A program made the translations under genes and the position numbers. Positions 37,101-49,072 of a stretch of 64,000 nt of DNA are shown one piece after another. Under the pieces are notes generated by a model. The model saw only the letters and a program-made list of their open reading frames with translations. It searched no databases and was not told the DNA's origin. Source of the stretch: DATGJX01 sp963830545. Lineage in GTDB: Bacteria > Vulcanimicrobiota > Vulcanimicrobiia > Vulcanimicrobiales > Vulcanimicrobiaceae. Where the stretch lies: the NCBI GenBank assembly GCA_963830545.1, contig CAWHMK010000001.1:124001-188000 (forward strand), written 5' to 3'. Each line of letters begins with the position of its first letter. The first letter of the stretch is position 1.

Positions 37101-38107
37101 GAGGGGTAGACGGCCGGCCAGAACGGCAGGTTCGTGGTCTTGTAGCTCGGCCAGAACTGCGGGAACTCGGCCGAGATGGACGCGCCGTTGTCTTGCGCCA
37201 GGTAGCGCAGCTGCGTATTGTAGCCGCTCAGGCCGACATAATACGAAAACAAGCGGTTCGGACTGGCGCCGCCGGCCTCCACTTGCAGCTCGTGATCGAA
37301 TGCGGGCGTGCCGACGCGGCCCATCACGGTGCCGAATCCTGGGTACGTCCCGGATTTCACGACTTGATTGATGAAGCCTGAAAGCCCCGTCGCGTTGGAA
37401 TCCGCCGGGCCGCCGCCGGTGTAGATCTGCAGTTCTTGCTGCCCCAGCGTAGACGCCGTGTGCGAGGGGTAGTTGTCGAACGCACGGTTGACGGGAACGC
37501 CGTCGTATTCGTAGCCGATTTGATCGTAGTTTCCGCCACGAATATAGACGGTTTGATTCACGCCGCTCTGATCCGGCGGCACATAGGCGCCGGGCATCGA
37601 CGCAATCGCGGAGTAGGCGTTGTCCAAATTGGCGCCCCCGCCGACCGGCGCGGCGGCACGCGTCAACGCCGGATTCACCGAATAAACGTCGTTCGTGGTG
37701 CCCGGCTTCACGGGGCTGATCGACGAGCGGCTCGTGACGGACGCGATCGTTTTCAGGCTCTTACGCATCGTCACGGGCACGCTCTGAGTTTGGTCCGCGA
37801 AGACGCTGATTCCGGAAATCGAGATGGGCTCGTACCCCTGCTTCTGCACCGAAAGCGTATACGTGTCCGGGATGAGCGAGAGGATCGTGAACCGCCCGGC
37901 GGCATCCGTGAGGGCTGTCGACGTTTGCGACGGGCTCACGACGGTCACAGTCGCATCGGCGAGCGGCGCCTGTGATTGCGCGTCGTTCACGATGCCGTTG
38001 AGCGAACCGGTCGTTCCCGCGCGAGCGGGCGCAATTGGAGCAAAAATCAGTGCCAATGAAATGCACGCCGCGAAACAGGCGCGGAATACCCGAGAAGCAA
38101 TAGCCAT
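34163..38107 (-). CDS. TonB-dependent receptor 2 with carboxypeptidase-regulatory domain
   Basis: An intact outer-membrane receptor of 1314 residues. Signal peptide (ACISLALIFAPIAPARA), carboxypeptidase-regulatory domain (GTTGSLNGIVNDAQSQAPLA ... DTYTLSVQKQGYEPIS), plug (SAIASMPGAYVP, VYIRGGNYDQIGYEYDG) and a large barrel ending VYFDLQIKL. It is clearly paralogous to receptor 1: the first ~250 residues align with only short gaps. The ATG is preceded by GGAGG. First gene of a tight minus-strand run with BNR, oxidoreductase and three hydrolases, so its ligand may be a peptide or polymer fragment. Confidence 0.9.
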   Translation of the reverse strand: MAIASRVFRACFAACISLALIFAPIAPARAGTTGSLNGIVNDAQSQAPLADATVTVVSPSQTSTALTDAAGRFTILSLIPDTYTLSVQKQGYEPISISGISVFADQTQSVPVTMRKSLKTIASVTSRSSISPVKPGTTNDVYSVNPALTRAAAPVGGGANLDNAYSAIASMPGAYVPPDQSGVNQTVYIRGGNYDQIGYEYDGVPVNRAFDNYPSHTASTLGQQELQIYTGGGPADSNATGLSGFINQVVKSGTYPGFGTVMGRVGTPAFDHELQVEAGGASPNRLFSYYVGLSGYNTQLRYLAQDNGASISAEFPQFWPSYKTTNLPFWPAVYPSCNNDSVNNFYVNPILSSNTVTLWNTPGCYDHLASNIDLPAGIDGRETVANVHFGIPHKRDAGRDDVQLLYTNSAQSITSYNSPNDLAPVVSLFQQSLTANNGQCSAYYAGFGACDIGSLSIQPTWPDFYTFPAGTGFLQPANVPVIAYPFPGGPLNRCYNTFTIASSSVDVPVPNECPAGVNSFVPSDYRDGESYQASIVKLQYQKNIGSNAYLRAYGYTFYSAWLQNGAMGDAFPGLNLGGYRTGYDYEVGSHTRGGQLQFVDQINAEHQLTGAINYVTSNTLRYNNQNDLNYGGPPFNDWTGSGGVAVSNLTNGTQCFAAYDVAATPSPQYPNAQNPDSNGVDQYQAGQVAPCNDPATQGSFDDLTGNADYGPQQNQNCSAGPNAAIPAAACAAGASWRMTYLGNQGDVNQVVPKFMNASVSDEWRPNDKLDINASLRFEHDVYDLTPISGNAGDDFWFRAAQNEYCYDPTTLQFALIPESPQFLRDIQPYVTFNCPINPANGVQTVHPDGKNGHILMTDQFNPTYVQNYFSPRVGLTYSIDPNTVLRFSAGRYYQQPQTYSIEYNTAQQNLPSLLVGFLQYGFNTPFHPTDPQIADNYDFSFEHQLPGTDIGIKATPYYRYAWDEIYAGSVPTLSLGTGFNSGIERTYGIELAVTKGDFNKNGLAAMLSYTYTNSKEKWANYANSTVNPVDPYNQDILAFNALTKAGGGSPCYNGGAPEACPAGGAATASDILNPYYNMASQPLLDKFGWYDTGLDAPYISPNVFVLILNYKHDKFSITPALMMNQGASYGDPANFQGLDPRTCRQNQGFGANIASAPNPLSADYTSCQAAAIGASGTTPGYLFIPNPYTGSFDTFGKFHQPWQANLGLQMRYEISPRITANVTVANLYQRCFGGSAEPWTAIYPPDHNACAYYRNQFYISNFYNGSSPNDTAANGVPLNPYFGAAFAPSYDGNDVNSYNQVLPLEVYFDLQIKL

Positions 38108-38178
38108 GCAGTCCTCCGAGAGCGCAGGTTGCTTTTACTATAGATTCTTGCGCGAGCGGCGGGTATCCCGGGAATCCG

Positions 38179-40873
38179 CTATGCCGGCTGCCGCGGCTCT
38201 TCTTGGCCGAGAATGTGCGCCAATTGGGCACGCGAGCGCAAGCCGAGCCGTTCGAAAATGCCGGAGAGGTGGTGCTCGACGGTGTTCTCGCTGATGTGCA
38301 GCCGTTCCGCGATGCGGCGGTTCGTTTCTCCCTGTGCCACGAGTTCGGCAATCTGCCGCTGCCGTGCAGTGAGGGAAGCACCCTGGCGTTTTGAGTCTCT
38401 TCGTTCTAGGGAGCGCGCACCGCGTGCCGGTCCGCCCGCCGCTTCCGACGCGAGCATTTCGTACAGCGTGTTGCCCATGCGTGCGAAATTCTCCGCGGCC
38501 AGACCGGCTGTTCGGCGCGCTCGTTCCGAATCCGGGTTTGCGTCCGTGAGGGCTTCGAACAGCAGGGCGTACGCGCGTTTGAGAACCGGACGGCCTACCG
38601 CAGCGGCAAGCATGCCCTGCGCCAGATCCACGTCCTCCGCATCGCCCCATTGTGCGATCGCGACGAAAAGATCCCACGCGCGATGCGCGTGGGAAATGCG
38701 GTGGACGGCGCGGCTGAGCACCGCACGCGCTTCGGCGTGACTTCCCTGTGCGACGCGCAGCGCCGCAAATGCCGCCGCAACCGAAGCAATGCGTTGAATT
38801 TCCCCGGAATCGTGCGCGAGTTCCAGGGCGCTTTCGTCCGCGCAGGCTTCCAATAGCGGCCGATCGTTGAGCAGCAGCGCGAGCGGAATGCCGACGCTTG
38901 CCGCTTTCGTTTTGAACGTCGCCGTGGTGACGCCCATTTCGAGCGCATTCCACGTCATTTCTCGCGCCCGCTCCAGCTGCTTCTTGAACATCAGCGTGCG
39001 AGCATAATTGAGCGAACAATATGCGATGCGCCACATCAAGCCGGTTCGGTGCGCTTCGTCTACGGCAATTTGATGGCGCGCCATCGCCAAATCCAGATCG
39101 CCCAAGTCGAACGCGGCCAGAGCGAAATTATTTTCGATTTGCGAAATGAGTTCGCTGACTCCGCCCTGCGCCGCGAGCTTAGCAGCAGCGCGGAAATTAT
39201 TCACCGCCGATTCCGTGCTGCCGAGGACCGCGTCGGTTTCGCCGCGCACCTCGTGCCACGCCGCGCGCGATCCCGCATCGAATTGCGGACGATACGCCGA
39301 CGCGGCGCGCAGATGCGCGACCGTTCGATCCACGTGGCCCAGCGTGATCGCGTACCGCGCGACCGAGAGCAACGCCTGCGCGTACATTTGCGTATGACCG
39401 AGGCGCTTGAGCGCTGACGCGGCTTGAGCGGCAGCATTCGCGGCCTCCTGTGTGTGCGCATCGACCCAGCGGTGATCCGCCTCCAGAAGGAGGGCGTGCG
39501 CCGCACCGACGGCATTTCCGCTGCGTTCGTACTCCGCGCGCGCACGTGAAAACCACAGTGCCGGTTCTTCACCGCAGCCGTCGATGTACAGCAGCGTTCC
39601 GAGCCGCTCGTAAATCAACGCGCGCTGCGTACCTTCCGGATAGTTCCACCGCAGTGCGTCCGTGTAAAAACGAATTGCATCGCGGTATGCGTACACGTCC
39701 CATGCCGCTTGCGCGGCAGACTCGTTCCACATGCGCGCTTTTTCCGCGACGCGCGCGGCAGACCAGTGGTATGCGAGTTCGGGCGCCCGCGCGTGCGCAT
39801 TCGGAAGCCCTTCCAGTTCCTGCGCGATCCGCATGTGCAGCGGGGCCGCGAGCGAGACCAGCAATTGATCGGCCAAGGCTTGACGGATGAGCGCGTGACG
39901 GAAGGAAAATCTTGCGGGTTCGAGCTCTTCGAATCAGCCCCACGGCCACCGCGCGTTCGAGGACGTTCATCACTTCATCGAACGGCGTTTGCGCGATAGC
40001 TGCGAGCAGCGCCGCCTCGAACGTTTCGCCGATCACGGCGGCGCGGTACAGCACGCCGCGCTCCGGCGGGGAAAACGTCGCCAAACGTTCGCTGAGAATT
40101 GCCTGCAGCGTAACCGGCATTTGCGACTGAAAACTCAACGCGCCGTTTTCGAGCGCTACGCGCGCGAGCTCTTCGGCGAACAATGGATTCCCTTCGGCAA
40201 GATTTTCGATTTGCGCGACCATCGCCGGGTCCAGACGTCCTCCCCGGCTGCGCAGCGAGCATTGCACGAGATGCTTTATTTCATGCCTGCGCAAACCACG
40301 AAGCTGAACAGCGGCCGCGCGGCTGCGCGATGCTGCGCTTCGGATCGCAGCCGCAGCGGGACTCTGCGCGACTCCTTCAGTGCGCAACGTCACGGTGACG
40401 AGAAACCGCGAGGCGTGAAGGCGCGACAGAATGAAACGCAGCAGATCGATGCTGGCGCTGTCGGCCCATTGTCCGTCCTCGATCGCCATGATGACGGCGC
40501 GTCTGGCGCTCTGCGCGCGGATCACGTCGACTACTGCGCTGAAGTACGCCCATTTCTCTTCGCTGGGCGACCCTTGGTCGCGCGGTTTGAGCGCAGCCAA
40601 TCGCGAGCGCGGGTCCAAGGCCTCGACGATTTCCGTAAACGGCAGATACGGCGCGCGCACGTGTTCCGCGCACCGTCCAACCGCGACCGTAGCCGCACCT
40701 TCTACCGTACGGAGAAATTCGGCGAGGAGGCGCGATTTGCCGATGCCGGCCTCGCCCTCGACTGTTATGAAGCGCACCTGCGATTCGCACGCCGAACGGA
40801 ACTCTTCCGCCAGGAATCCCAGCTCGTCGCGCCTGCCGACGAATTCGTCGCAGTAGAGCGGTTTCGAAATCAT
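38179..40873 (-). CDS. LuxR-type regulator with N-terminal AAA ATPase (one frameshift)
   Basis: A large (about 897-residue) STAND-type regulator. N-terminal FVGRRDELGFLAEEFR, Walker A EGEAGIGKSRLLAEF and Walker B MAIEDGQWAD; a middle of TPR-like helices; a C-terminal LuxR helix-turn-helix (LTARQRQIAELVAQGETNRR IAERL, ENTVEHHLSGIFERLGL). An extra base near 39931 shifts the frame between ATPase and TPR part; removing it gives VGLIEELEPARFSFRHALIR. Such proteins switch genes when a ligand binds. The ATG overlaps the senB stop (ATGA) and the gene is followed after 71 bp by receptor 2, which it may control. Confidence 0.85.
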
Positions 40874-41811
40874 AGCTTCGTCAGCAGAAGTTCGCGCCAC
40901 GCGCGCAGTTCCCGCTGCGGATCGACCTGGGGCTTGAGAATTTCACACGCTCGGCGCAGCCGTTCGTAATACGAAGGCGAGGTGGCCGCGCGTTCGATGA
41001 GCCGCGCCAGCGCTTTGGTGTTTCCGGCTTCAAACAGGCCCGGATATCGCGCGCCGAGGATTCCGGTGTTGCCGGGAATACGGGATGCGAGAACGGGCGT
41101 GCCGCAAGCGATTGCCTCGCAGACGGCATTCGCGCCGCCCTCGATGCGTGACGATTGCACGAGCAGATCGCTGCCGGCGATGAGATGCATCGTTTTCGTG
41201 CGCGGCACCTCTCCGAGATAGCGGTAGCGCGAGTTGTGCTCCGACTCTCGCTTTACCGCGCGTTCGAAACGAGGCGCGAGGATATTGCCCGCATGCACCA
41301 CCTCCGCGCGCAGCGACCGATCGAGCATGCGGACCGCGTAGGCCGCGCGCATCGAATCCTTCTCCGCACGAAGATGCCCAACGACGCAGATGCGCAGCAC
41401 ATCGCTGCGACGGCGTCCAACATGGCGCGGCGCAACCGCTGACTGCACGATCGCGCGCGCTTTGTGCCGCAACGATGCGGGGAGTTCGCGGATGGCCGCC
41501 GGCTGCAACGTCACGAGCGCATCGGCAGCCTCCATTGCACGCAAGGCAAGCGCGCTCACACGGATGTCGCGGTACAGATCCGTTCCGGTAAGCACAAGGA
41601 TGATGGGACGCCGCGGATAAGCCGCACGGTATGCCAGAACGCTCGTCGCGCTCTTGCGCGCGTGCAACGCCACGAGACATGCAACATTTTCGCCGTCGTA
41701 CGTCGTGCGTATTCGGGTGCGCAGACCCAGGGTTCGAAAGATGCGCGCGTAGCGTTGCGCCGTCACTAGGTTCCCCGCGGTTGCCGCGCGGGATGGCGGC
41801 GCGATGATCAG
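40870..41811 (-). CDS. senB: Selenosugar synthase SenB-like glycosyltransferase (TIGR04348)
   Basis: A GT-B glycosyltransferase of about 313 residues. It begins LIIAPPSRAATAGNLVTAQR, then ALHARKSATSVLAYR, ILVLTGTDLYRDI and DALVTLQPAAIRELP, which are the signature pieces of the TIGR04348 family. That family includes SenB, which couples selenophosphate to a UDP-sugar to make a selenosugar for selenoneine. The C-terminal donor site SSRIEGGANAVCEAIACGTP is intact. No ATG lies at the homology start; a CTG at 41811 preceded by GAGG is proposed, which overlaps the start of senA on the other strand by 8 bp. Identification is from memory of the family and would be weaker without the senA neighbour. 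Confidence 0.78.
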   Translation of the reverse strand: MIIAPPSRAATAGNLVTAQRYARIFRTLGLRTRIRTTYDGENVACLVALHARKSATSVLAYRAAYPRRPIILVLTGTDLYRDIRVSALALRAMEAADALVTLQPAAIRELPASLRHKARAIVQSAVAPRHVGRRRSDVLRICVVGHLRAEKDSMRAAYAVRMLDRSLRAEVVHAGNILAPRFERAVKRESEHNSRYRYLGEVPRTKTMHLIAGSDLLVQSSRIEGGANAVCEAIACGTPVLASRIPGNTGILGARYPGLFEAGNTKALARLIERAATSPSYYERLRRACEILKPQVDPQRELRAWRELLLTKL

Positions 41812-43067
41812 ACACGACCTCGAGGACGCGCGCGCGCGCACGCTGGCACTCGTGTCCGATCTCTCAGAGGAGCAGGTAACGGTGCCGATGCTCGAAACCA
41901 TCAACCCTTTCTTATGGGAAATCGGTCACGTCGCCTACTTCGCGGAGTTTTGGACGCTGCGGCACATCTTCGGCGAAGCGCCCATACTCACCGACGCAGA
42001 CGCGCTCTATGACTCGGCAAAGATTCCGCACGATTCTCGCTGGTCGCTGCCGCTGCCGGATCGCGCCGGAACGCTCGCATTCATGCGCACGCAGTTGCAG
42101 CGGCTTATCGACCACGTCGATGACGGCGCGCCTCGATCGGGTGGGGGCACCGCTCGATCGGAAGCTGCGTATTTCTACCGTCTCGCGCTGCTGCACGAGG
42201 ATATGCACGGCGAAGCACTGGTCTACGCGCGCCAGTCTCTTGCCTATTCGTGGCCGCTTCCCGCGGGTGCCGCGTCGAGCGCAAGCGTCACCTCGAGCGC
42301 ACCAGCTGTCATCCTTAGCGTGTCGAAGGACGCCGAGCCCGTCGAGGCGCTCGATGCTCGCATTCCAGCCGGCACGTATCGCGTCGGCAGCACGCCGGAG
42401 GACGGATTTGTTTTCGACAACGAAAAGTGGGCACACGACATTGAACTCGAAGCGTTCGAAATCGGTCGCGCGCCCATAACCAACGCGCAGTTCCGGGCAT
42501 TCGTTGACGGCGGGGGGTATCGGAACCGCGACCTCTGGACGCAGGACGGCTGGGCTTGGCGCAGGCAAACAGACGCGGAGCATCCGGTTTACTGGGAAGG
42601 CTCCATGCGGCGGCACTTCGATCGGCTTGTACAGACTGCGCGATAGTGAGCCGGTGGTCCATGTGAATTACTACGAAGCGCAGGCGTATTGCGCTTGGGC
42701 CGCCCGGCGCCTGCCGACGGAAGCGGAGTGGGAAGTCGCGGCAACCGGCGCGCCGATCGAAGGAAATCTCGACGGCGCGTACGGCGACGTCTGCGACGTC
42801 GCGCTGTTCGATGATTTCGAGAGCGTCTACGGCTGCCGTCAGATGATCGGCAATGTTTGGGAGTGGACGCAGAGCATCTTCGGGCCCTATCCAGGGTTCG
42901 TGGCCGACCCGTACAAAGAGTATTCCGAGCCCTGGTTCGGTACGCACTATGTTCTGCGTGGCGGAGCCTGGCCGACGCGCTCGCGACTGGTCACGTCGCG
43001 CTGGCGCAACTTCTACCGGCCGCACCGCCGTGACGTCATTGCCGGCTTTCGCACCGTGAAGTTATAA
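41804..43067 (+). CDS. senA: Selenoneine synthase SenA-like, EgtB-type iron enzyme (one frameshift)
   Basis: A nonheme-iron enzyme of about 420 residues. N-terminal DinB-like half (PFLWEIGHVAYFAEFWTLRH, DADALYDSAKIPHDSRW) with the iron motif HEDMHGE (HxxxHxE), then a C-terminal formylglycine-enzyme-like half (VNYYEAQAYCAWAARRLPTE, IGNVWEWTQSIFGPYPGF, VLRGGAWPTRSRL). In SenA the enzyme joins hercynine and a selenosugar; EgtB does the same with sulfur. The 'WEIGHVA' and 'ALYDS..IPHD' blocks fit SenA better than EgtB. An extra T near 42627 breaks the frame between HFDRL and YRLRDSEPVVHVN. A 42308-42350 repeat copy is in frame in the linker. EgtD is not in the window. Confidence 0.78.
42308..42350 (-). 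repeat. Dispersed element inside senA
   Basis: Read on the minus strand it is CGCCTCGACGGGCTCGGCGT, then CCTTCGACACGCTAAGGATG plus AC, a full unit like that at 44220-44261. It is translated in frame as VILSVSKDAEPVEA in the linker between the two SenA domains. Confidence 0.75.
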
Positions 43068-43077
43068 GGAGCAATTC

Positions 43078-44157
43078 GTGTCCGTCCCGCAACTCACGCT
43101 CGAACGCGATCGCAACACCAAAACGATAATCTGGGGAATCGTTTTGACCGCGATTATCTTTGCGGTAGGACTATTCGTCGTGAAGTGGTCGCCGTATTGG
43201 CATAAAGCGCACACCGCGGCCGCGGTGCACAGCATCGGCGCGTCGATCGTCAGCGGCAAAGGCGTTCGGGCGCAGGCGGTCGGTTGGGACGCGGCGTGGA
43301 CCTACACCGTTGTGTATTTCAAAGCGGTTTGGGAGGCAGTCGCACTCGCGCTGCTGCTCGGCGCCTCGGTGCAGGCGTTCGTGCCTCGCGCTTGGCTGCT
43401 CAAGGCAATCGGTAAAGCGTCAACGGGATCTGCTGCGGTTGCCGCCGCCGGTTCGATGACCACGATGATGTGCACCTGCTGCACCGGACCGATCGTCGTC
43501 GGTCTTCGAAGACAATCGGTCGCCGCCGGCAGCGCGCTTGCATTTTTTCTCGGCAATCCGGTGCTCAATCCCGCAACGCTCATCTTCATCGGATTCGTGC
43601 TCGGATGGCAGTTCACGACGCTGCGCATTCTGGTCGGCTTGGTGCTCGTCTTTGCAGTCGCGATAATCGCCAATCGCATGGCCGGTGAATCGGCGCTTAC
43701 GCCGGAGATTACGCTCAGCGCGCTCGAATCGGGCCCGCGCACGTTCGCCGCGATGTCCAAAGCCTGGCTGCGGGAATTGTGGATCGAAGCGTATACGATT
43801 CTTCCCGGCTATATCGTCATCGTGTTCATCATCGGCGGTTTGCGCGCATGGCTTTTTCCGCCGGACTTGACGCTGCATGCATCGGGTATCGCGGCGATTG
43901 CCGCCCTTTCGCTGCTCGGAACGATCTTCGTCATTCCCACTGCGGGTGAAGTGCCGATCATCCAAACGCTCATGCACGCCGGCATGGGTACCGGTCCCGC
44001 TGCCGCATTGCTCATGACGCTGCCCGCCGTGAGTGCACCCTCGCTCTACATCGTTCGCAACGTATTTTCAAAGCGCGTGCTTGCGATGACGGCAGCCGCG
44101 GTGTTCGGCTCGGGTATCATCGCCGGAATAGCAGCACTGTTGTTCGTGCGCGCGTAG
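43078..44157 (+). CDS. YraQ/ArsP-type permease (DUF318)
   Basis: A membrane protein of 359 residues with about 8 TM helices. The two halves each hold a motif of the family: SMTTMMCTCCTGPIVVGLRR (CTCCTGP) and FVIPTAGEVPIIQTLM; FFLGNPVLNPATLIF is also typical. Relatives include ArsP, which exports methylated arsenic, and many uncharacterised members. GTG start has AAGGAG 6 nt upstream and lies 10 bp after senA, so it is likely cotranscribed. A role in moving a selenium or methylated metalloid compound is conceivable but not shown. Confidence 0.82.
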   Translation: MSVPQLTLERDRNTKTIIWGIVLTAIIFAVGLFVVKWSPYWHKAHTAAAVHSIGASIVSGKGVRAQAVGWDAAWTYTVVYFKAVWEAVALALLLGASVQAFVPRAWLLKAIGKASTGSAAVAAAGSMTTMMCTCCTGPIVVGLRRQSVAAGSALAFFLGNPVLNPATLIFIGFVLGWQFTTLRILVGLVLVFAVAIIANRMAGESALTPEITLSALESGPRTFAAMSKAWLRELWIEAYTILPGYIVIVFIIGGLRAWLFPPDLTLHASGIAAIAALSLLGTIFVIPTAGEVPIIQTLMHAGMGTGPAAALLMTLPAVSAPSLYIVRNVFSKRVLAMTAAAVFGSGIIAGIAALLFVRA

Positions 44158-44182
44158 TCGCGCGTTGCCTCACGCCAAAGAA

Positions 44183-44207
44183 AAAGGCGGCGCATTGCGC
44201 CGCCTTT
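44183..44207. terminator. Bidirectional hairpin terminator
   Basis: A 12-bp stem AAAGGCGGCGCA / TGCGCCGCCTTT with T-rich flanks on both strands (TTTCTT on plus, TTTCTTTGG on minus). It can end the senA-permease transcript and the convergent rpoC transcript. Confidence 0.8.
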
Positions 44208-44219
44208 CTTGCGTCGTTG

Positions 44220-44261
44220 CCCCTCGACAAGCTCGGGGTCGTTCGACAGGCTCACGATGAC
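44220..44261 (+). repeat. Best-preserved copy of the dispersed element
   Basis: A 42-bp unit: CCCCTCGACAAGCTCGGGGT, then CGTTCGACAGGCTCACGATG plus AC. It holds a direct repeat of TCGACAAGCTC/TCGACAGGCTC and a partly palindromic left half. It sits between the terminator and the rpoC stop. Copies with the same layout occur at 8951-8995, 9345-9384 and 42308-42350, half copies at 5985-6011 and 8851-8874. Confidence 0.8.
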
Positions 44262-44267
44262 CAGTCG

Positions 44268-48062
<3,795 letters not shown>

Positions 48063-48079
48063 ATGGTCTCCGCTTAAGT

Positions 48080-48099
48080 CACCCGGAGGCCTCCGTGTG
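48080..48099. promoter_or_regulatory. Inverted repeat in the rpoC leader
   Basis: A 20-bp inverted repeat centred on GGAGGCCTCC with one mismatch in the outer arms (CACACGGAGG / CCTCCGGGTG on the minus strand), 18 bp before the TTG. It could be an RNA hairpin holding a Shine-Dalgarno-like GGAGG or a protein-binding site. Confidence 0.35.
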
Positions 48100-48229
48100 A
48101 CAAACCGGTTGCGCACTTCGGATTGCTGCCTACGCAGGGCGCACACGCTCACGTTGTCGTAAGAGGGCCCACCGTCGCCGCCGATCCGCCGGCCAGGCAA
48201 AAAGCCTAGAGGCCGGGGCACAGACCGCT

Positions 48230-48258
48230 ATTGTACCTCTAGAGGCGGGTCATTTCAA
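48230..48258 (-). promoter_or_regulatory. Predicted sigma70-type promoter of rpoC
   Basis: -35 TTGAAA (48253-48258), a 17-bp spacer and -10 TACAAT (48230-48235) on the minus strand, each one mismatch from consensus. Transcription would start near 48223, giving a leader of about 160 nt before the rpoC start. Confidence 0.75.
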
Positions 48259-48355
48259 CCCAGCGTCCGGAGCGTTGCGGCGGATGCTTGCTCGCCTGCC
48301 GGCCGCGGCGAAACAGCGCCCGGCGGCCCGGCGTATACGCAGCAGGAGGATATCA

Positions 48356-49072
48356 ATGAAGAGTATCGCGGCGGTTTTGGCGGCCCTTGTGTTTCTCGCG
48401 GTCGCATCCCCGGCGGCACGCGCCGAGGAACCCTTCCATCGCCGTCTCGACTCGAGCCTGGTGACGCAAGGGGTATCCTCGCTGCAAATTTCGGGACTCA
48501 ATGGGAATGTGCGCCTTACCGCTGACGACGGCACGTCGATCCGCATTCATGCCGATTTGAGCGCGCGAACGCAGCAGGCGCTCAATGCGATTCGCGTGGC
48601 CACGACACGCAGCGGCAGAACCATTCGCGTGCAAAGCATCTGCGGAACGCGCCAGGTCTTCTTCTGGACCTTATCCGATTGCGACGTCGACCTCGACGTG
48701 CATTATCCGCGCAATCTTGCCATCGATCTGCACAACGACAACGGAAACGTCGACGTGGCCGGCGCACGCGGTCCGGTAAAGATTGCCATATCCAACGGCA
48801 ACGTCACCATCGGCGATGATTTGAACGATCTCGACGTTTCCGCCGCAAACGGCAACCTCGTGGTTACGCTCGCGCACGGATGGCGAGGACGCACCATCGC
48901 GCTGCGCACCAGAGCCGGCAACGTCGATCTGTCCGTCCCCGCGGGATTTGCGGCAGTACTGGATGCGCACACGCACTTGGGCAACGTAACGGATTCGGCG
49001 CATGTGCGCAGCGGGGCGGCTCGCGTGACCGCAAACACGACGCTCGGCAACGTCACCATCAAGCGCATCTAA
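48356..49072 (+). CDS. Exported DUF4097-like beta-helix protein
   Basis: A protein of 238 residues with signal peptide (MKSIAAVLAALVFLAVASPA, cleavage near ARAEE). The body is a run of short beta repeats with 'NGNV' turns (SGLNGNVRL, NDNGNVDVAG, ISNGNVTIGD, LGNVTDSA, LGNVTIKRI), as in DUF4097 polypeptides. Two Cys (ICGTRQ, SDCDVD) could pair. The ATG has AGGAGG 6 nt upstream. Function unknown; probably a periplasmic or surface protein. It is divergent from rpoC and shares 4 bp at its end with the ArsB-like gene. Confidence 0.75.
   Translation: MKSIAAVLAALVFLAVASPAARAEEPFHRRLDSSLVTQGVSSLQISGLNGNVRLTADDGTSIRIHADLSARTQQALNAIRVATTRSGRTIRVQSICGTRQVFFWTLSDCDVDLDVHYPRNLAIDLHNDNGNVDVAGARGPVKIAISNGNVTIGDDLNDLDVSAANGNLVVTLAHGWRGRTIALRTRAGNVDLSVPAGFAAVLDAHTHLGNVTDSAHVRSGAARVTANTTLGNVTIKRI

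Noticed and set aside
48063..48221. N-terminal extension of RpoC starting at GTG 48221
   Set aside because: The extension is not RpoC-like and would start at the predicted transcription start. The TTG with a ribosome site at the homology start is preferred.
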